DNA from: Andreprevotia chitinilytica DSM 18519
GTDB lineage: Bacteria > Pseudomonadota > Gammaproteobacteria > Burkholderiales > Chitinibacteraceae
Assembly: GCF_000711875.1 (NCBI RefSeq)
Contig: NZ_JONM01000007.1
Location: 186,001 to 250,000, forward strand
Length of the DNA stretch: 64,000 nt
Direction of reading: 5' to 3'
Positions 34,099 through 42,189 of the stretch are shown piece after piece. Numbering within the stretch: the stretch's first letter is position 1; every line of letters begins with the position of its first letter. The notes under the pieces were generated by a model. The model was not told the origin of the DNA and ran no database searches. It was given only the letters and a program-made list of their open reading frames with translations. A program made the position numbers and the translations under genes.

Positions 34099-34749
34099 AT
34101 GAACGTCCTAGCTCGCTTCAAACGTGGCGAATTGCGCCTGAACCGGATCGAGGCCTTCAGCGATGGCGTCTTCGCCATCATCGTCACCCTCTTGGTGCTG
34201 GAGCTGAAAGTGCCGGAGCTGCACCACGCCGATAGCGCGCGTGAGCTGGCCAGCCAGCTGATCGCCCTGTTTCCCAAATTCCTGAGCTGGCTGATCAGCT
34301 TCGTGATCGTCTGCAAGTTCTGGCTGAATCACCATCACGTGCTCGGGCTGGCGCGGCATGCGGATTACGCGATGGTGTGGATCAACGCGATCTTTCTGAT
34401 GTTCCAGTCCTTCATCCCCTTCCCGACCGCCCTGATGGGTGAATACGCCGTCAACCCGCTGGCGGTCAGCCTGTTTGGCGTAGTCATGGCGTTCAACACC
34501 ATCCTGTTCATGGCACTGCACCGCTACATCCTGCGCAACCTGCTCAAGCCGGAGCTGATCGGGCAGGAAGACCCGCACATCATCCGCAAAGCGTTCATCG
34601 GCGTGTTCTCTTACTTGATCGGTGCCGCAGCCGCATGGGGATCGGTGCATGCCGGCTTCGTCATGTACATGATCACGCCGTGGTTCTTCATCGTGCCGCC
34701 GGCTTATACGCCGAAGACGACCCCTTCAACCCCTGCCAGTTCGCTATGA
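34099..34749 (+). CDS. TMEM175/DUF1211 family integral membrane protein
   Basis: The 216-residue product begins with the family signature 'RIEAFSDGVFAIIVTLLVLE' in the first membrane segment (Phe20-Ser21-Asp22-Gly23). Further segments follow at about 57-75, 88-108, 120-140 and 160-205, with 'WLNHHHVLGLAR' after the second. Bacterial relatives of TMEM175 are potassium channels. It overlaps the next gene by ATGA, so the two are co-translated. The membership is clear; a role in potassium flux is carried over from the family. Confidence 0.88.
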   Translation: MNVLARFKRGELRLNRIEAFSDGVFAIIVTLLVLELKVPELHHADSARELASQLIALFPKFLSWLISFVIVCKFWLNHHHVLGLARHADYAMVWINAIFLMFQSFIPFPTALMGEYAVNPLAVSLFGVVMAFNTILFMALHRYILRNLLKPELIGQEDPHIIRKAFIGVFSYLIGAAAAWGSVHAGFVMYMITPWFFIVPPAYTPKTTPSTPASSL

Positions 34750-36161
34750 AACTCTCTGAATCCGCGCTCTCCAATTCCTCTCGCTGGGTCGGCCGCATCC
34801 TCGGCTACGGTATCGCCGGCGTGATCTGCTACGCACTGATCAGCTCGTATGTCACGTTCCGCATCGGCCGCAATCTGGAAACCTGCAGCATGTGGGGACA
34901 AGATTCGGCGGCGAAGGCGCAAACGCCGCTGATCAAGGCCAAATCGCTGGCGGCATGCATCGACCGGCACAACACCCTGCCCGAGCGCATGTTCTTCTGG
35001 CGCACCATGAAAATGCTGGATAGCTTGCCGAACGCGCCGTGCAAATACGTCGGCGTGTGGACCTCCACCCGGCCGGGGAGCGTGTTCCGCGTCACGATGG
35101 ACGACAGTGGCGCATTCACCGCCGACCTCGTCACCGGCCGCAGCAATACGGAAAGCGCCAGCGGATCATGGGGCGCGGCGGACGGCAAGCTGGTGTGGTT
35201 CTATGACGAAGGGCTGGTCTGGCCGCCCGACGCCAACCCGATTCAGGACGAAGAAGCCGACCGCTTCACGCTGGTGGAGCGCAATGGCGTGCATACCCAA
35301 TTCACCCGGCTCGATACGGTCGAATCCAAGACCTGCAACACCACCGGCGTGCGCATCGGCCACCAGAACGACGCGCCGGCCAAGCCCACCGTCGATACCA
35401 CCGCGCTGCTGCCCAAGCGTGATGTCGCCCCGCCGCTGGCGCAATGGATCGGCCAATATGGCGCCAACGACGCCCCGGCCGGTGAAGCAACGCAAATCCA
35501 GATCAGCAACGACGGGCAATACAGTGCCACGCTGCGTTGCGCTGGCGCGGGCAGCGAACCCGCCCGGCAGACGACCACCAAAGGCTCGCTGCGCCCGGAC
35601 GAAGGCTGGTACAAGGTCGAGACTGCCGGTGGCGACGAATGCCGCCTGCCCAGCCGCCTTTATCCGCTGGAAGCCGATGGCCAGCGCTATCTGCTGACCG
35701 ATGCGGCACTCACGGACATCGTCAACCGCCTCAATGCCGGCCAGCCCGTCAACGCCAGCCGCCTGCTGCAGACCGCCAGCGGAACGACGCCAGCCTGGAC
35801 AGCCAGCCAACCGCCCGCGCTCCCCAAACCCTATGGTGAGGCCATCAAGGCCACGCCGTTGACCGGCAAGCTGGGCACCTTCGGCACCGTTGGCGCGACC
35901 TCGCGTGCGGCTTTGCTGCAACCCCGCGGCGGCGAGGTGGAATACCGCGCCAGCGCGGCGCTCGATCTGGGCACCAAGCAGGGCGTGATTCCCGGCATGG
36001 TGTTCTACCCGCAAGCCGGCCCGGAATCCGCCCGGGTGGAAGTCATCGAAGCCGACCTCGATCGCGCCAAGGTGCGGATCAGCTGGAAAGGTGACTGGCG
36101 ACCCAGCGAGGGCCTGGTGGTTTCAACGGCCAGCGGCGGCCGGGCGGTGGGGAAGTCGTGA
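34746..36161 (+). CDS. Membrane-anchored protein with lipocalin-like beta domains, unknown function
   Basis: The ATG at 34746 overlaps the channel gene stop and gives 471 residues. One transmembrane segment lies at about 15-36. The exported part has two regions with the look of small beta-barrel or lipocalin-like folds: about 95-190 ('YVGVWTSTRPGSVFRVTMDD', 'GSWGAADGKLVWFYDEG') and about 235-330 ('WIGQYGANDAPAGEATQIQI'). A C-terminal 'GVIPGMVFYPQAGPESARVE' domain follows. I do not recognise the family. The tight coupling to the TMEM175-like gene suggests an accessory role to that channel. Confidence 0.65.
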   Translation: MKLSESALSNSSRWVGRILGYGIAGVICYALISSYVTFRIGRNLETCSMWGQDSAAKAQTPLIKAKSLAACIDRHNTLPERMFFWRTMKMLDSLPNAPCKYVGVWTSTRPGSVFRVTMDDSGAFTADLVTGRSNTESASGSWGAADGKLVWFYDEGLVWPPDANPIQDEEADRFTLVERNGVHTQFTRLDTVESKTCNTTGVRIGHQNDAPAKPTVDTTALLPKRDVAPPLAQWIGQYGANDAPAGEATQIQISNDGQYSATLRCAGAGSEPARQTTTKGSLRPDEGWYKVETAGGDECRLPSRLYPLEADGQRYLLTDAALTDIVNRLNAGQPVNASRLLQTASGTTPAWTASQPPALPKPYGEAIKATPLTGKLGTFGTVGATSRAALLQPRGGEVEYRASAALDLGTKQGVIPGMVFYPQAGPESARVEVIEADLDRAKVRISWKGDWRPSEGLVVSTASGGRAVGKS

Positions 36162-36210
36162 GGGCTGGCGGCATGGCCTAGCGGGCCTCATGGGAATTAC
36201 GCCCTACCAA

Positions 36211-36235
36211 AGAAAACGGCCCGCCAAAGCGGGCC
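36211..36235 (-). terminator. Rho-independent terminator for the lipoprotein gene at 36277
   Basis: Read on the minus strand, a GGCCCGC/GCGGGCC stem with a four-base loop (36218-36235) is followed by GTTTTCTTT. It lies about 40 bases past the stop of the leftward lipoprotein gene. Confidence 0.8.
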
Positions 36236-36276
36236 GGATCGATTCAGGCATTCAGGCCGATAAGTCAGGCCAATAC

Positions 36277-38115
36277 TTAGGGCTGCGTGCCCACCGCATA
36301 GGTCGACGACAGCACACGACGGTAAGTGTCGATCGACTCCACGCGCATCGTGCGCCAGTTGATATTGCCCGATGCCGCCGCCGTGAGTGACAGGCTGGTG
36401 TTCAACGTGCCATCGGCTTTAGAGGCGATATCGACTTCGGTATCGCGGAAATCGCCGGTATCGGTGTTTTGCCCCAGATAAGCCCGGCCATATTTGGTCG
36501 GGTTGAGGCCGCTGGCGGTGATGGTCAACGGGCCGCTGGTGTAGGTGCTGAACACAGTGGACGATGCCGGCGCGCTGATGACCGGGAAGCTGGCAGCCTG
36601 CACCTCGCTCAGCGTGTGCGGCCGACGCGGTACGGTGAGGCCGTAAACGCCGTTGCCGGTGCCGGATGGGAAGGTGATTTTGACGTCAGCGGCGGTATAG
36701 GCGGTGAAGGTGTAGAACGCATTGTCCGGAATGGCGGCGATCACGCTATCGGCCACCGGTTGCGTGGTCGCGCAAGAGTTGCCCATCACGTAATACGCAT
36801 TCGTTTGCCCATCGATTTTCCAATACGCGCCAGCCAGCGTCGGCGGTACGTAGCGCAAACCAGCGGCAGGCAGGCCGGGGCCGGTGACCATGACGTAGGC
36901 AATGGTGCCGCCGTTGTTGGCGGTATTGAAATCCTGAATCTCGAATTCAAAACCGGTGGTGCGGCAGTTTTGCGCCGACGACAAGTTGATGACCTCATGC
37001 GGGAAGGCAGACAACTGCAGCACGCGCTGGTCGCCGTGCAAGCGCCACACGCCATCCGTGCCCTTGCGAATCCGCCAGCTTTGCTCGTGCTCGATCTCAA
37101 CGCCGTTTTTATCCAGCAGCGTGAACGAGACGCGCGCGGTGATCTTGGTCAGGTCGCTGTAGTCGATCTGGTGGATGGTGATGTTGCTGATGCTGCCGCC
37201 GACCAAGGCCGCATTGGCGGTGACTGCGTTCGCGAAATTGGTGCCATTCACGTCACCCAGCAGAAAGCTGTTGGTGAGCAGCGGCGTGATATCGGCCGCA
37301 GCGGGCAGGCCCTTTGCGAATTTGCCGATGAAGTCGGTGAGTACTTGCTTCACCGCAGCGGCATCGGTGGTGGCGGTGGTCGCCGTGGTGCTGGAAATGT
37401 TGTCGCTGCTCAAGGTCGGCGGGCTGGTCTCGCTGGCCGCTTTCACGGTCAAGTCGTCGCTGATGGTGGTCGAATTCAGCAAGGTGGAAATCGTGGCAAT
37501 GCTGCTGCTGGCGTCCACCGAGACCTGGATCACGTCCAGCGCGGCATCCAGCGCGCTGGCCTTGGGCGTGAACTGCGTGCGCAGCAGATCGATGCTGGCA
37601 TCCACGCCGAGCGCAGTCAGCACCGGCAGCAGTTTCTCCTTGAGCTTGGCGACTTCTGCATCGACAGCCGTTTTGGTGGCCGCGCTGGCGTTGCTGTTCT
37701 GCTCGAACTTATCGAAGTAGTTCTGCGCGATCTGCCCGGCGATGTTGGCCACCACCAGATCGGTCAGCTGCGTGATGTTGATCTTGTTGTCATCCGCCGA
37801 GGTGGCGATGGAATACACGGTATAGCTCTGGTTATTGACCGTGCCGGTGGCGCGGAACACGAACGGTGCGGTCATGCCGGCAACGTTGACCACGTACGCG
37901 CCGTTATCGCCGATGCTGACCGTTTTGGTCGCACCCAGCGCATCCTTCACGGTCACGGTACCCACCAGCGGCGCACCCACGGCCGCAACGCCGGAAATGT
38001 TCACCGCAGGAATCGATGCATTACTGTTGGTGCTGCTGTCGCCGCCACAACCGGCCAAAGTGAAAAGGGCAGCGCCGGCCAAGGCCAGGCTGATCTGCTT
38101 GAGTTTGCTGTTCAT
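36277..38115 (-). CDS. Large putative outer-membrane or periplasmic lipoprotein
   Basis: The ATG at 38115, with GGGAGA upstream, gives 612 residues. The signal peptide ends in the lipobox 'LAGC' (Cys23), followed by a Gly/Ser/Asn-rich tether. Residues about 38-95 ('VSISGVAAVGAPLVGTVTVK'-like, 'VSIGDNGAYVVNVAG') resemble a carboxypeptidase regulatory-like beta-sandwich. The remainder is Ala/Thr/Asp-rich with no known catalytic motif; 'FTLLDKNGVEIEHEQSWRIR' near the middle recalls a SnoaL/lumazine-binding-like strand pair. I know no named family. It sits alone between a terminator and the divergent luxR-type gene. Confidence 0.7.
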   Translation of the reverse strand: MNSKLKQISLALAGAALFTLAGCGGDSSTNSNASIPAVNISGVAAVGAPLVGTVTVKDALGATKTVSIGDNGAYVVNVAGMTAPFVFRATGTVNNQSYTVYSIATSADDNKINITQLTDLVVANIAGQIAQNYFDKFEQNSNASAATKTAVDAEVAKLKEKLLPVLTALGVDASIDLLRTQFTPKASALDAALDVIQVSVDASSSIATISTLLNSTTISDDLTVKAASETSPPTLSSDNISSTTATTATTDAAAVKQVLTDFIGKFAKGLPAAADITPLLTNSFLLGDVNGTNFANAVTANAALVGGSISNITIHQIDYSDLTKITARVSFTLLDKNGVEIEHEQSWRIRKGTDGVWRLHGDQRVLQLSAFPHEVINLSSAQNCRTTGFEFEIQDFNTANNGGTIAYVMVTGPGLPAAGLRYVPPTLAGAYWKIDGQTNAYYVMGNSCATTQPVADSVIAAIPDNAFYTFTAYTAADVKITFPSGTGNGVYGLTVPRRPHTLSEVQAASFPVISAPASSTVFSTYTSGPLTITASGLNPTKYGRAYLGQNTDTGDFRDTEVDIASKADGTLNTSLSLTAAASGNINWRTMRVESIDTYRRVLSSTYAVGTQP

Positions 38116-38655
38116 CTGAATATCTCCCGCAAGGCAAAAAATGATCGGGCTTTCGTCAGCGCTGGGCACGGTGCCGGCAGTGGGCGGCCGATTCGTTATG
38201 GTGTGATTGGGGCGATGTGCTTCAGCCTTTGAAAGCAGACCAGAAAACGGCTGAAGCAAGCCGACACGGCAACGATGCATCCTGACGAGCGCTGACTAAA
38301 GCCTAATCGTGTGCCTTGCAGCTGAACATCACCCAAATGGGGGATATGCTGCGGAAATATCCGGTTGTTTTGTAAAAATACAATTCGGTATGAAATGTGG
38401 CCGGGATTGAATCCGGCCCAATTGAATGCGCCATTAAGGTGCAGGGATTCAGCAGCAGAAAGGGCTTTGCAAAACCGTGCCGGACGGCATTAAGGCGTGC
38501 ATTGGGGCGACTACTTGGGCAGGCCAATTCCGCCCGCTGATTCTTTTGCGCTTACGCGATCCTGCATCAAGCATGTGAAGTAACAATCACACCGCTATTC
38601 TGCATATCGGACACCGTGACGCTTTGGCAGCCCATGCCGGCCAGAGAGAGGGGAA
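38116..38655. other. 540-base intergenic region, divergent promoters, no gene
   Basis: The gap separates the leftward lipoprotein gene from the rightward LuxR-type gene. Around 38360-38400 it is AT-rich and may hold a promoter. A short inverted repeat, GGCCGG...CCGGCC at 38399-38418, could be an operator. No open frame here looks like a gene. Confidence 0.5.
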
Positions 38656-39795
38656 ATGGACAGGGAATACAACGCCGTCGTCGAGCAAATTTACGCCAGC
38701 ATTCAAGATGATGCCGCGCTCACCAATGTAGCCGGTGATATTGCGCGCATGGTGGGTGGCTACGTTGGGCAATACATCTCGATCGAGCCGGGCGAGCGAC
38801 AGATTTTCCGTAACCAGATCAGCGACCCGGCACTGCAGGATTCACTCACCGCATATGCCGATTATTTCGTCGCCGTTGATCCGCGCCTCCAGTGGTTTAC
38901 CGGCGGCGCTTGCGGCGAATGGCGGGCGGATCAGGTGCAATTCGATGACCGATATATCCGCAATAGCGAGCTATACAACGACTTCCTCAAACCGTGGGGT
39001 GCACGCCGCGTGATCAACAGCTGCCTGTTGAAAAACGATGCCGGCATCTGCGAGGCCCTGGCGATTGCCCGGCCGTGGGATGGCGGCGATTTCACCGCGC
39101 ACGATATACAGCTGCTGGACAGCCTTTCATCCCATTTGGTGCGTGCCGCGCAATTACGTGCCCGTTTGCGCGAATTGGAGGCCCAGCAAATCGCGGCGCA
39201 AACCTCGCTCGCGCATTTGCCCTACGGGGCGCTGTGGCTGGATGCGATGCAGGGCATTGCCTGGCTCAGTCCGGCCGCCAATGCGTATCTGGCCCAGTCC
39301 GATGGGCTCAAGGTGCGTAACCATCGGCTGCATTGCAGCGATGCCAATGTCGCGCACAAGCTGGCAGCGGCGCTGCAACGCGCCACGGCAGGCCAGGGGC
39401 GGCAAGGCAGTTGGCTGTCGATCCCGCGCACCCGCCAGACCACGCCGTGGCTGGTCTCGGTGATTCCGGCGAGTTTGCCGACCGAATTCGGCCCCCGCCA
39501 ACGTGGCCCGTACGCGCTCGTGATCGTGCAAGACGGCGCCGGCCCCGGCCTGCCGCACCCGAAACAGCTGGAACTGTTTTTCGGCCTGACCCCGGCCGAA
39601 GCACGGCTTGCGCAAGGGCTATTGCAAAACGAGACGCTGGAAAGCTACGCCGAGCGCCATCACGTCAGCCGCAATACCGTCAAAACCCATCTCACCCGTT
39701 TGTTCGCCAAAACCGGCACCCGGCGGCAGGCCGAATTGCTGCGCACGCTGTCGCTGCCGCTGCCCGCTCAGAACAGCCCGCCGCCTTTCCAATGA
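38656..39795 (+). CDS. LuxR-family (helix-turn-helix) transcriptional regulator
   Basis: The 379-residue protein ends in a LuxR/FixJ-type DNA-binding domain at about 305-366: 'FGLTPAEARLAQGLLQNETL', then 'AERHHVSRNTVKTHLTRLFA' and 'KTGTRRQAELLRTL'. The N-terminal 170 residues look like a sensory domain ('YNAVVEQIYASIQDDAAL', 'WGARRVINSCLLKNDAGICE') with no receiver aspartate pattern. The middle region has a PAS-like feel. GAGAGGGG lies close before the ATG. The effector signal is unknown; the divergent lipoprotein gene is a candidate target. Confidence 0.85.
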   Translation: MDREYNAVVEQIYASIQDDAALTNVAGDIARMVGGYVGQYISIEPGERQIFRNQISDPALQDSLTAYADYFVAVDPRLQWFTGGACGEWRADQVQFDDRYIRNSELYNDFLKPWGARRVINSCLLKNDAGICEALAIARPWDGGDFTAHDIQLLDSLSSHLVRAAQLRARLRELEAQQIAAQTSLAHLPYGALWLDAMQGIAWLSPAANAYLAQSDGLKVRNHRLHCSDANVAHKLAAALQRATAGQGRQGSWLSIPRTRQTTPWLVSVIPASLPTEFGPRQRGPYALVIVQDGAGPGLPHPKQLELFFGLTPAEARLAQGLLQNETLESYAERHHVSRNTVKTHLTRLFAKTGTRRQAELLRTLSLPLPAQNSPPPFQ

Positions 39796-39825
39796 ACGGG
39801 GATGGTGGCCGGTCCAACAGCGTGC

Positions 39826-39852
39826 GGCGGAACGCCCTGCGGGTGTTCCGCC
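39826..39852. repeat. Short perfect inverted repeat after the LuxR-type gene
   Basis: GGCGGAAC (39826-39833) and GTTCCGCC (39845-39852) flank an 11-base GC-rich loop. No T-tract follows, so it is more likely part of a dispersed repeat than a standard terminator. Confidence 0.6.
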
Positions 39853-39885
39853 CTACCAAAACAGCCGATTACTCATCACCAACAT

Positions 39886-40003
39886 GTAGGGTGGGTTAGC
39901 CCCTTGCGGGGCGTAACCCGCGCAGCCAACACAACAACCTGCAGCGAATAGCGAAGCACCGCACCGCGTGGGTTACGTCCCGCAAGGGGCTAACCCACCC
40001 TAC
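39886..40003. repeat. Inverted repeat, family 4, long-arm copy
   Basis: GTAGGGTGGGTTAGCCCCTT followed by GCGGGGCGTAACCCGC pairs with GCGTGGGTTACGTCCCGCAA followed by GGGGCTAACCCACCCTAC. The arms are about 36 bases, nearly perfect and inverted, with about 45 bases between them. Confidence 0.85.
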
Positions 40004-40056
40004 GACAGCGCAGCGGCGCCTTGACCGGTTTGGCGCGGCTGGGGTAGTTTTGCGGG

Positions 40057-40298
40057 GTCGCGTTTGGTTACGCGACCTGAGATTGGCGTCTCGGATTGGT
40101 ATGGTCAGACAGCCGCTGACTAGCGGCATTTTTATTGTCTGCAACACCCTTGGTGCGTCCTGAGCAATGGCGGGCCTAGGTGGTGGCATCTTCGGATGCG
40201 CCGGTTCCTATACCCCGGTACGCCAACGCTGCCTAGTGCCTGCCACCCCGATTGGCGTTGGGGATGGTTGGCAACTCCAACTGGTATAGGAGGCTTTT
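40057..40298 (+). ncRNA. Structured 5' leader RNA with internal terminator-like hairpin (C4-like candidate)
   Basis: A series of stems precedes the small gene at 40299. GTCGCGT/ACGCGAC lies at 40057-40076, and GCCGCT/AGCGGC at 40112-40127 is followed by ATTTTTATT inside an outer CAGACA/TGTCTG pair. A GCATC-TTCG-GATGC tetraloop stem lies at 40186-40199, with GCCAACG and GGCGTTGG segments beyond it. The TTCG stem plus CCGGT..GCCAAC layout reminds me of C4 antisense-type or Pseudomonas-type small-gene leaders. The terminator-like hairpin in the middle suggests attenuation. Family assignment is from memory and not tested. Confidence 0.45.
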
Positions 40299-40580
40299 AT
40301 GCCCAACTCACCTCACTCAACCCCCGCACCACCACCGCGCCAAGGCTTCATCCATGATCGGGTGCCTGTCGGCCGCACTGCCGACGACTTCGCCCAATAC
40401 GGCATGAACAGCATTGCCGAATTGGGCCGGCTCTTCCAGATTCTCGCTGCCGTGGTCGAACCCGGCTCCACGGCGTATCAGCTCACGCAATCGGGCCTGA
40501 CGCTGGCGAACGAGCGACGCATCACCATTGATGCTGTGCGCATGTCCGTGTTGCAGTTCAGGGAAAAAGACCGGAAGTAA
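40299..40580 (+). CDS. Small hypothetical protein behind a structured leader
   Basis: A 93-residue protein of unknown function with no signal peptide. The N-terminus is Pro/Ser-rich; the core is helical ('FAQYGMNSIAELGRLFQILA', then 'AYQLTQSGLTLANERRI'). AGGAGG lies six to seven bases before the ATG. The leader architecture and size recall small DUF3077/DUF6124-like proteins of pseudomonads, but the sequence itself does not let me assign one. A strong terminator follows at 40595. Confidence 0.7.
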   Translation: MPNSPHSTPAPPPRQGFIHDRVPVGRTADDFAQYGMNSIAELGRLFQILAAVVEPGSTAYQLTQSGLTLANERRITIDAVRMSVLQFREKDRK

Positions 40581-40594
40581 TCGGATGAGGTCAT

Positions 40595-40628
40595 AAAAAA
40601 ACCAGTGCCTGAGAAGGCACTGGTTTTT
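40595..40628. terminator. Bidirectional rho-independent terminator
   Basis: AAAAAACCAGTGCCT, a four-base loop, and AGGCACTGGTTTTTT form a perfect stem with A-tract and T-tract sides. It therefore ends both the rightward gene at 40299 and the leftward gene at 40644. Confidence 0.93.
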
Positions 40629-40643
40629 TGTTGGGGATGATGG

Positions 40644-40997
40644 CTACAGATCGTGAATGCGCCGCCACAGCTCGTACTCGACTCTGACACCATTCTCCCA
40701 GCGCTCGTTGTGCCAGTCATCGCCGACGCGGCGTGCTTGAAAGACGTACTCGCGCAATGCGGCTGGTGGATAGGTGCCCATATCCGGGCTTTCGATATAT
40801 CGCTCTCCATCGATCCGGTAACGGCCACTGCCAGCGGACCAGAAAGCCCCTTTCTGGTACGAAATGAACGTGAAATGCCCGTCTGCGATGACCTTTCTTG
40901 ATTTGATCTCCAGCGAATCGTAATTCAGCACTTGGCCGTCATCGATGCACTCGCCGGTAATCAATTGCCATGCGCCGTCAAAAGGTGATGAATTCAT
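40644..40997 (-). CDS. Lipocalin-like small protein
   Basis: The 117-residue protein looks like a small beta-barrel. It has 'FDGAWQLITGECIDDG' at the N-terminus, 'FTFISYQKGAFWSAGSGRYR' and 'EYVFQARRVGDDWHNERWEN' later, ending 'EYELWRRI'. This strand order with a Trp near the start and repeated aromatic strands fits lipocalin-like or DUF4488-type proteins. No signal peptide, so cytoplasmic. The ligand is unknown. Confidence 0.7.
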   Translation of the reverse strand: MNSSPFDGAWQLITGECIDDGQVLNYDSLEIKSRKVIADGHFTFISYQKGAFWSAGSGRYRIDGERYIESPDMGTYPPAALREYVFQARRVGDDWHNERWENGVRVEYELWRRIHDL

Positions 40998-41107
40998 AGA
41001 CTCCTCCCGTTTTATTGATCGACGACCATACTAGCGCCACATCGTCGACTCGAACATCCCGACCAAAACAAGCAATCGGGCAACATGCTGCAATTGGGGC
41101 GGAATCG

Positions 41108-41974
41108 CTATTGCTGGCTGATCAGGAACACGGCGGTTTGGCGGTTGTCTGCGGTGTCGAGCTGGAATGCCAAACGGGCTTTGCCGTTGTTCACGGCCAC
41201 TGGCGTGACCAGGCCGGCGAGCTGGGCAGTGTATTTGCAGTTGGCGCCGCTGGCCTGTGTGCTGGCTTCGTATACGCCCGTGGTTTTGTATTGCACCATT
41301 TGCCCGCTGAATTGGCAGTCCACCGCGTTCACTTCAAAGCGGCCGTCTGCGGTAATGCTGAATGCGCTGATTTGTTCCTGCGGTTTATCGATACCGACGC
41401 TGCGCATGGCACCGGTATAGCGGCCGGCCAGCGTGGTCAGCGGCAAGGGCTGGAGGTAAAGCGCGGTGCCGCTGTCGTAGCCATAGGTTTTCTGTTCGTT
41501 TTGCGTGGTCGAGAACGTGCCGAAACCGCCAACAATGGTCACCGATAGCGTGTTGTCGCCAAAGCTGCGGCCAAAGCGCGGATCGATTTCCTGCTTGCCG
41601 ACCTGCTGATAGTCATCAATGAAATTCGCCCAGGCAATGGGGGATAGATGGCTTGGGCTATTGTCGGCAGGCAGCACGCCATGCGGGTGGCCGGCCAGTG
41701 CGCCGTTATACATGTGAATGCCGGAAAACCGCCCGTCATCGAGCAGCGTATAGACGCCAGAGAACAGCCCGTAATTCACGTCGTAAATACCAGCCTGCCC
41801 GACCGGAACGCTCGGAACAGGGGCTGGCGCGGGTGCCTGGGTGGCCGTCTTTGCCAGACACGCTTTGCGCGCAGCCTTATTCGCGAGCTTATTGCAGGAA
41901 TTGCTTTGCGCCATTGCAAATGGCGTGAACAAGACAGCGGCCAGAACGCCAATCAATCGAGTGGTGATTTGCAT
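41108..41974 (-). CDS. Secreted protein of unknown function
   Basis: The ATG at 41974 with AGGAAACC upstream gives 288 residues. A signal peptide ends at 'PFAMA' (cut near residue 22). A short Cys-containing, basic stretch and an Ala/Pro linker ('APAPAPVPSVPVGQAG') follow. The mature domain has three similar beta segments starting 'GIYDVNYGLFSGVYTLLDDG', 'LAGRYTGAMRSVG' and 'SAFSITADGRFEVNAVDC', with 'KTTGVYEASTQASGANC' late. It may be a lipocalin-like fold. Not recognised. It lies before the CAZyme cluster in the same direction but is separated by a terminator. Confidence 0.75.
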   Translation of the reverse strand: MQITTRLIGVLAAVLFTPFAMAQSNSCNKLANKAARKACLAKTATQAPAPAPVPSVPVGQAGIYDVNYGLFSGVYTLLDDGRFSGIHMYNGALAGHPHGVLPADNSPSHLSPIAWANFIDDYQQVGKQEIDPRFGRSFGDNTLSVTIVGGFGTFSTTQNEQKTYGYDSGTALYLQPLPLTTLAGRYTGAMRSVGIDKPQEQISAFSITADGRFEVNAVDCQFSGQMVQYKTTGVYEASTQASGANCKYTAQLAGLVTPVAVNNGKARLAFQLDTADNRQTAVFLISQQ

Positions 41975-42100
41975 GAGGTTTCCTTGAGAAAGACAACCAT
42001 ATGGGCAAGCCATTGCCAGCCCCGAATCCCAAATGGTAACCACAGCGAATAACGGCTACTTGTCCTGGATTGCTATTTTTAGCGCCCCTCCGCAAAAGAA

Positions 42101-42134
42101 AAGGCCCGCCCGGACTTGCATCCGGAAGGGCCTT
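42101..42134 (-). terminator. Rho-independent terminator of the CAZyme cluster
   Basis: On the minus strand, AAGGCCC..CCGGA pairs with TCCGG..GGGCCTT and is followed by TTCTTTT. It lies about 55 bases beyond the stop of the GH87-like gene. Confidence 0.85.
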
Positions 42135-42189
42135 GTTAGATCAACTCATTGATCAAATCAGAGATCCAATCAGATCAAATCATCGATTG

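Noticed and set aside
36277-38280. Longer start at 38280 for the lipoprotein gene
   Set aside because: The extra 55 residues carry no signal features, while the ATG at 38115 has a ribosome-binding site and begins the lipoprotein signal peptide.
42135-42189. GATCAA-rich stretch after the terminator as a possible iteron or binding array
   Set aside because: The copies are irregular in spacing and few; no replication or regulator gene lies next to it.
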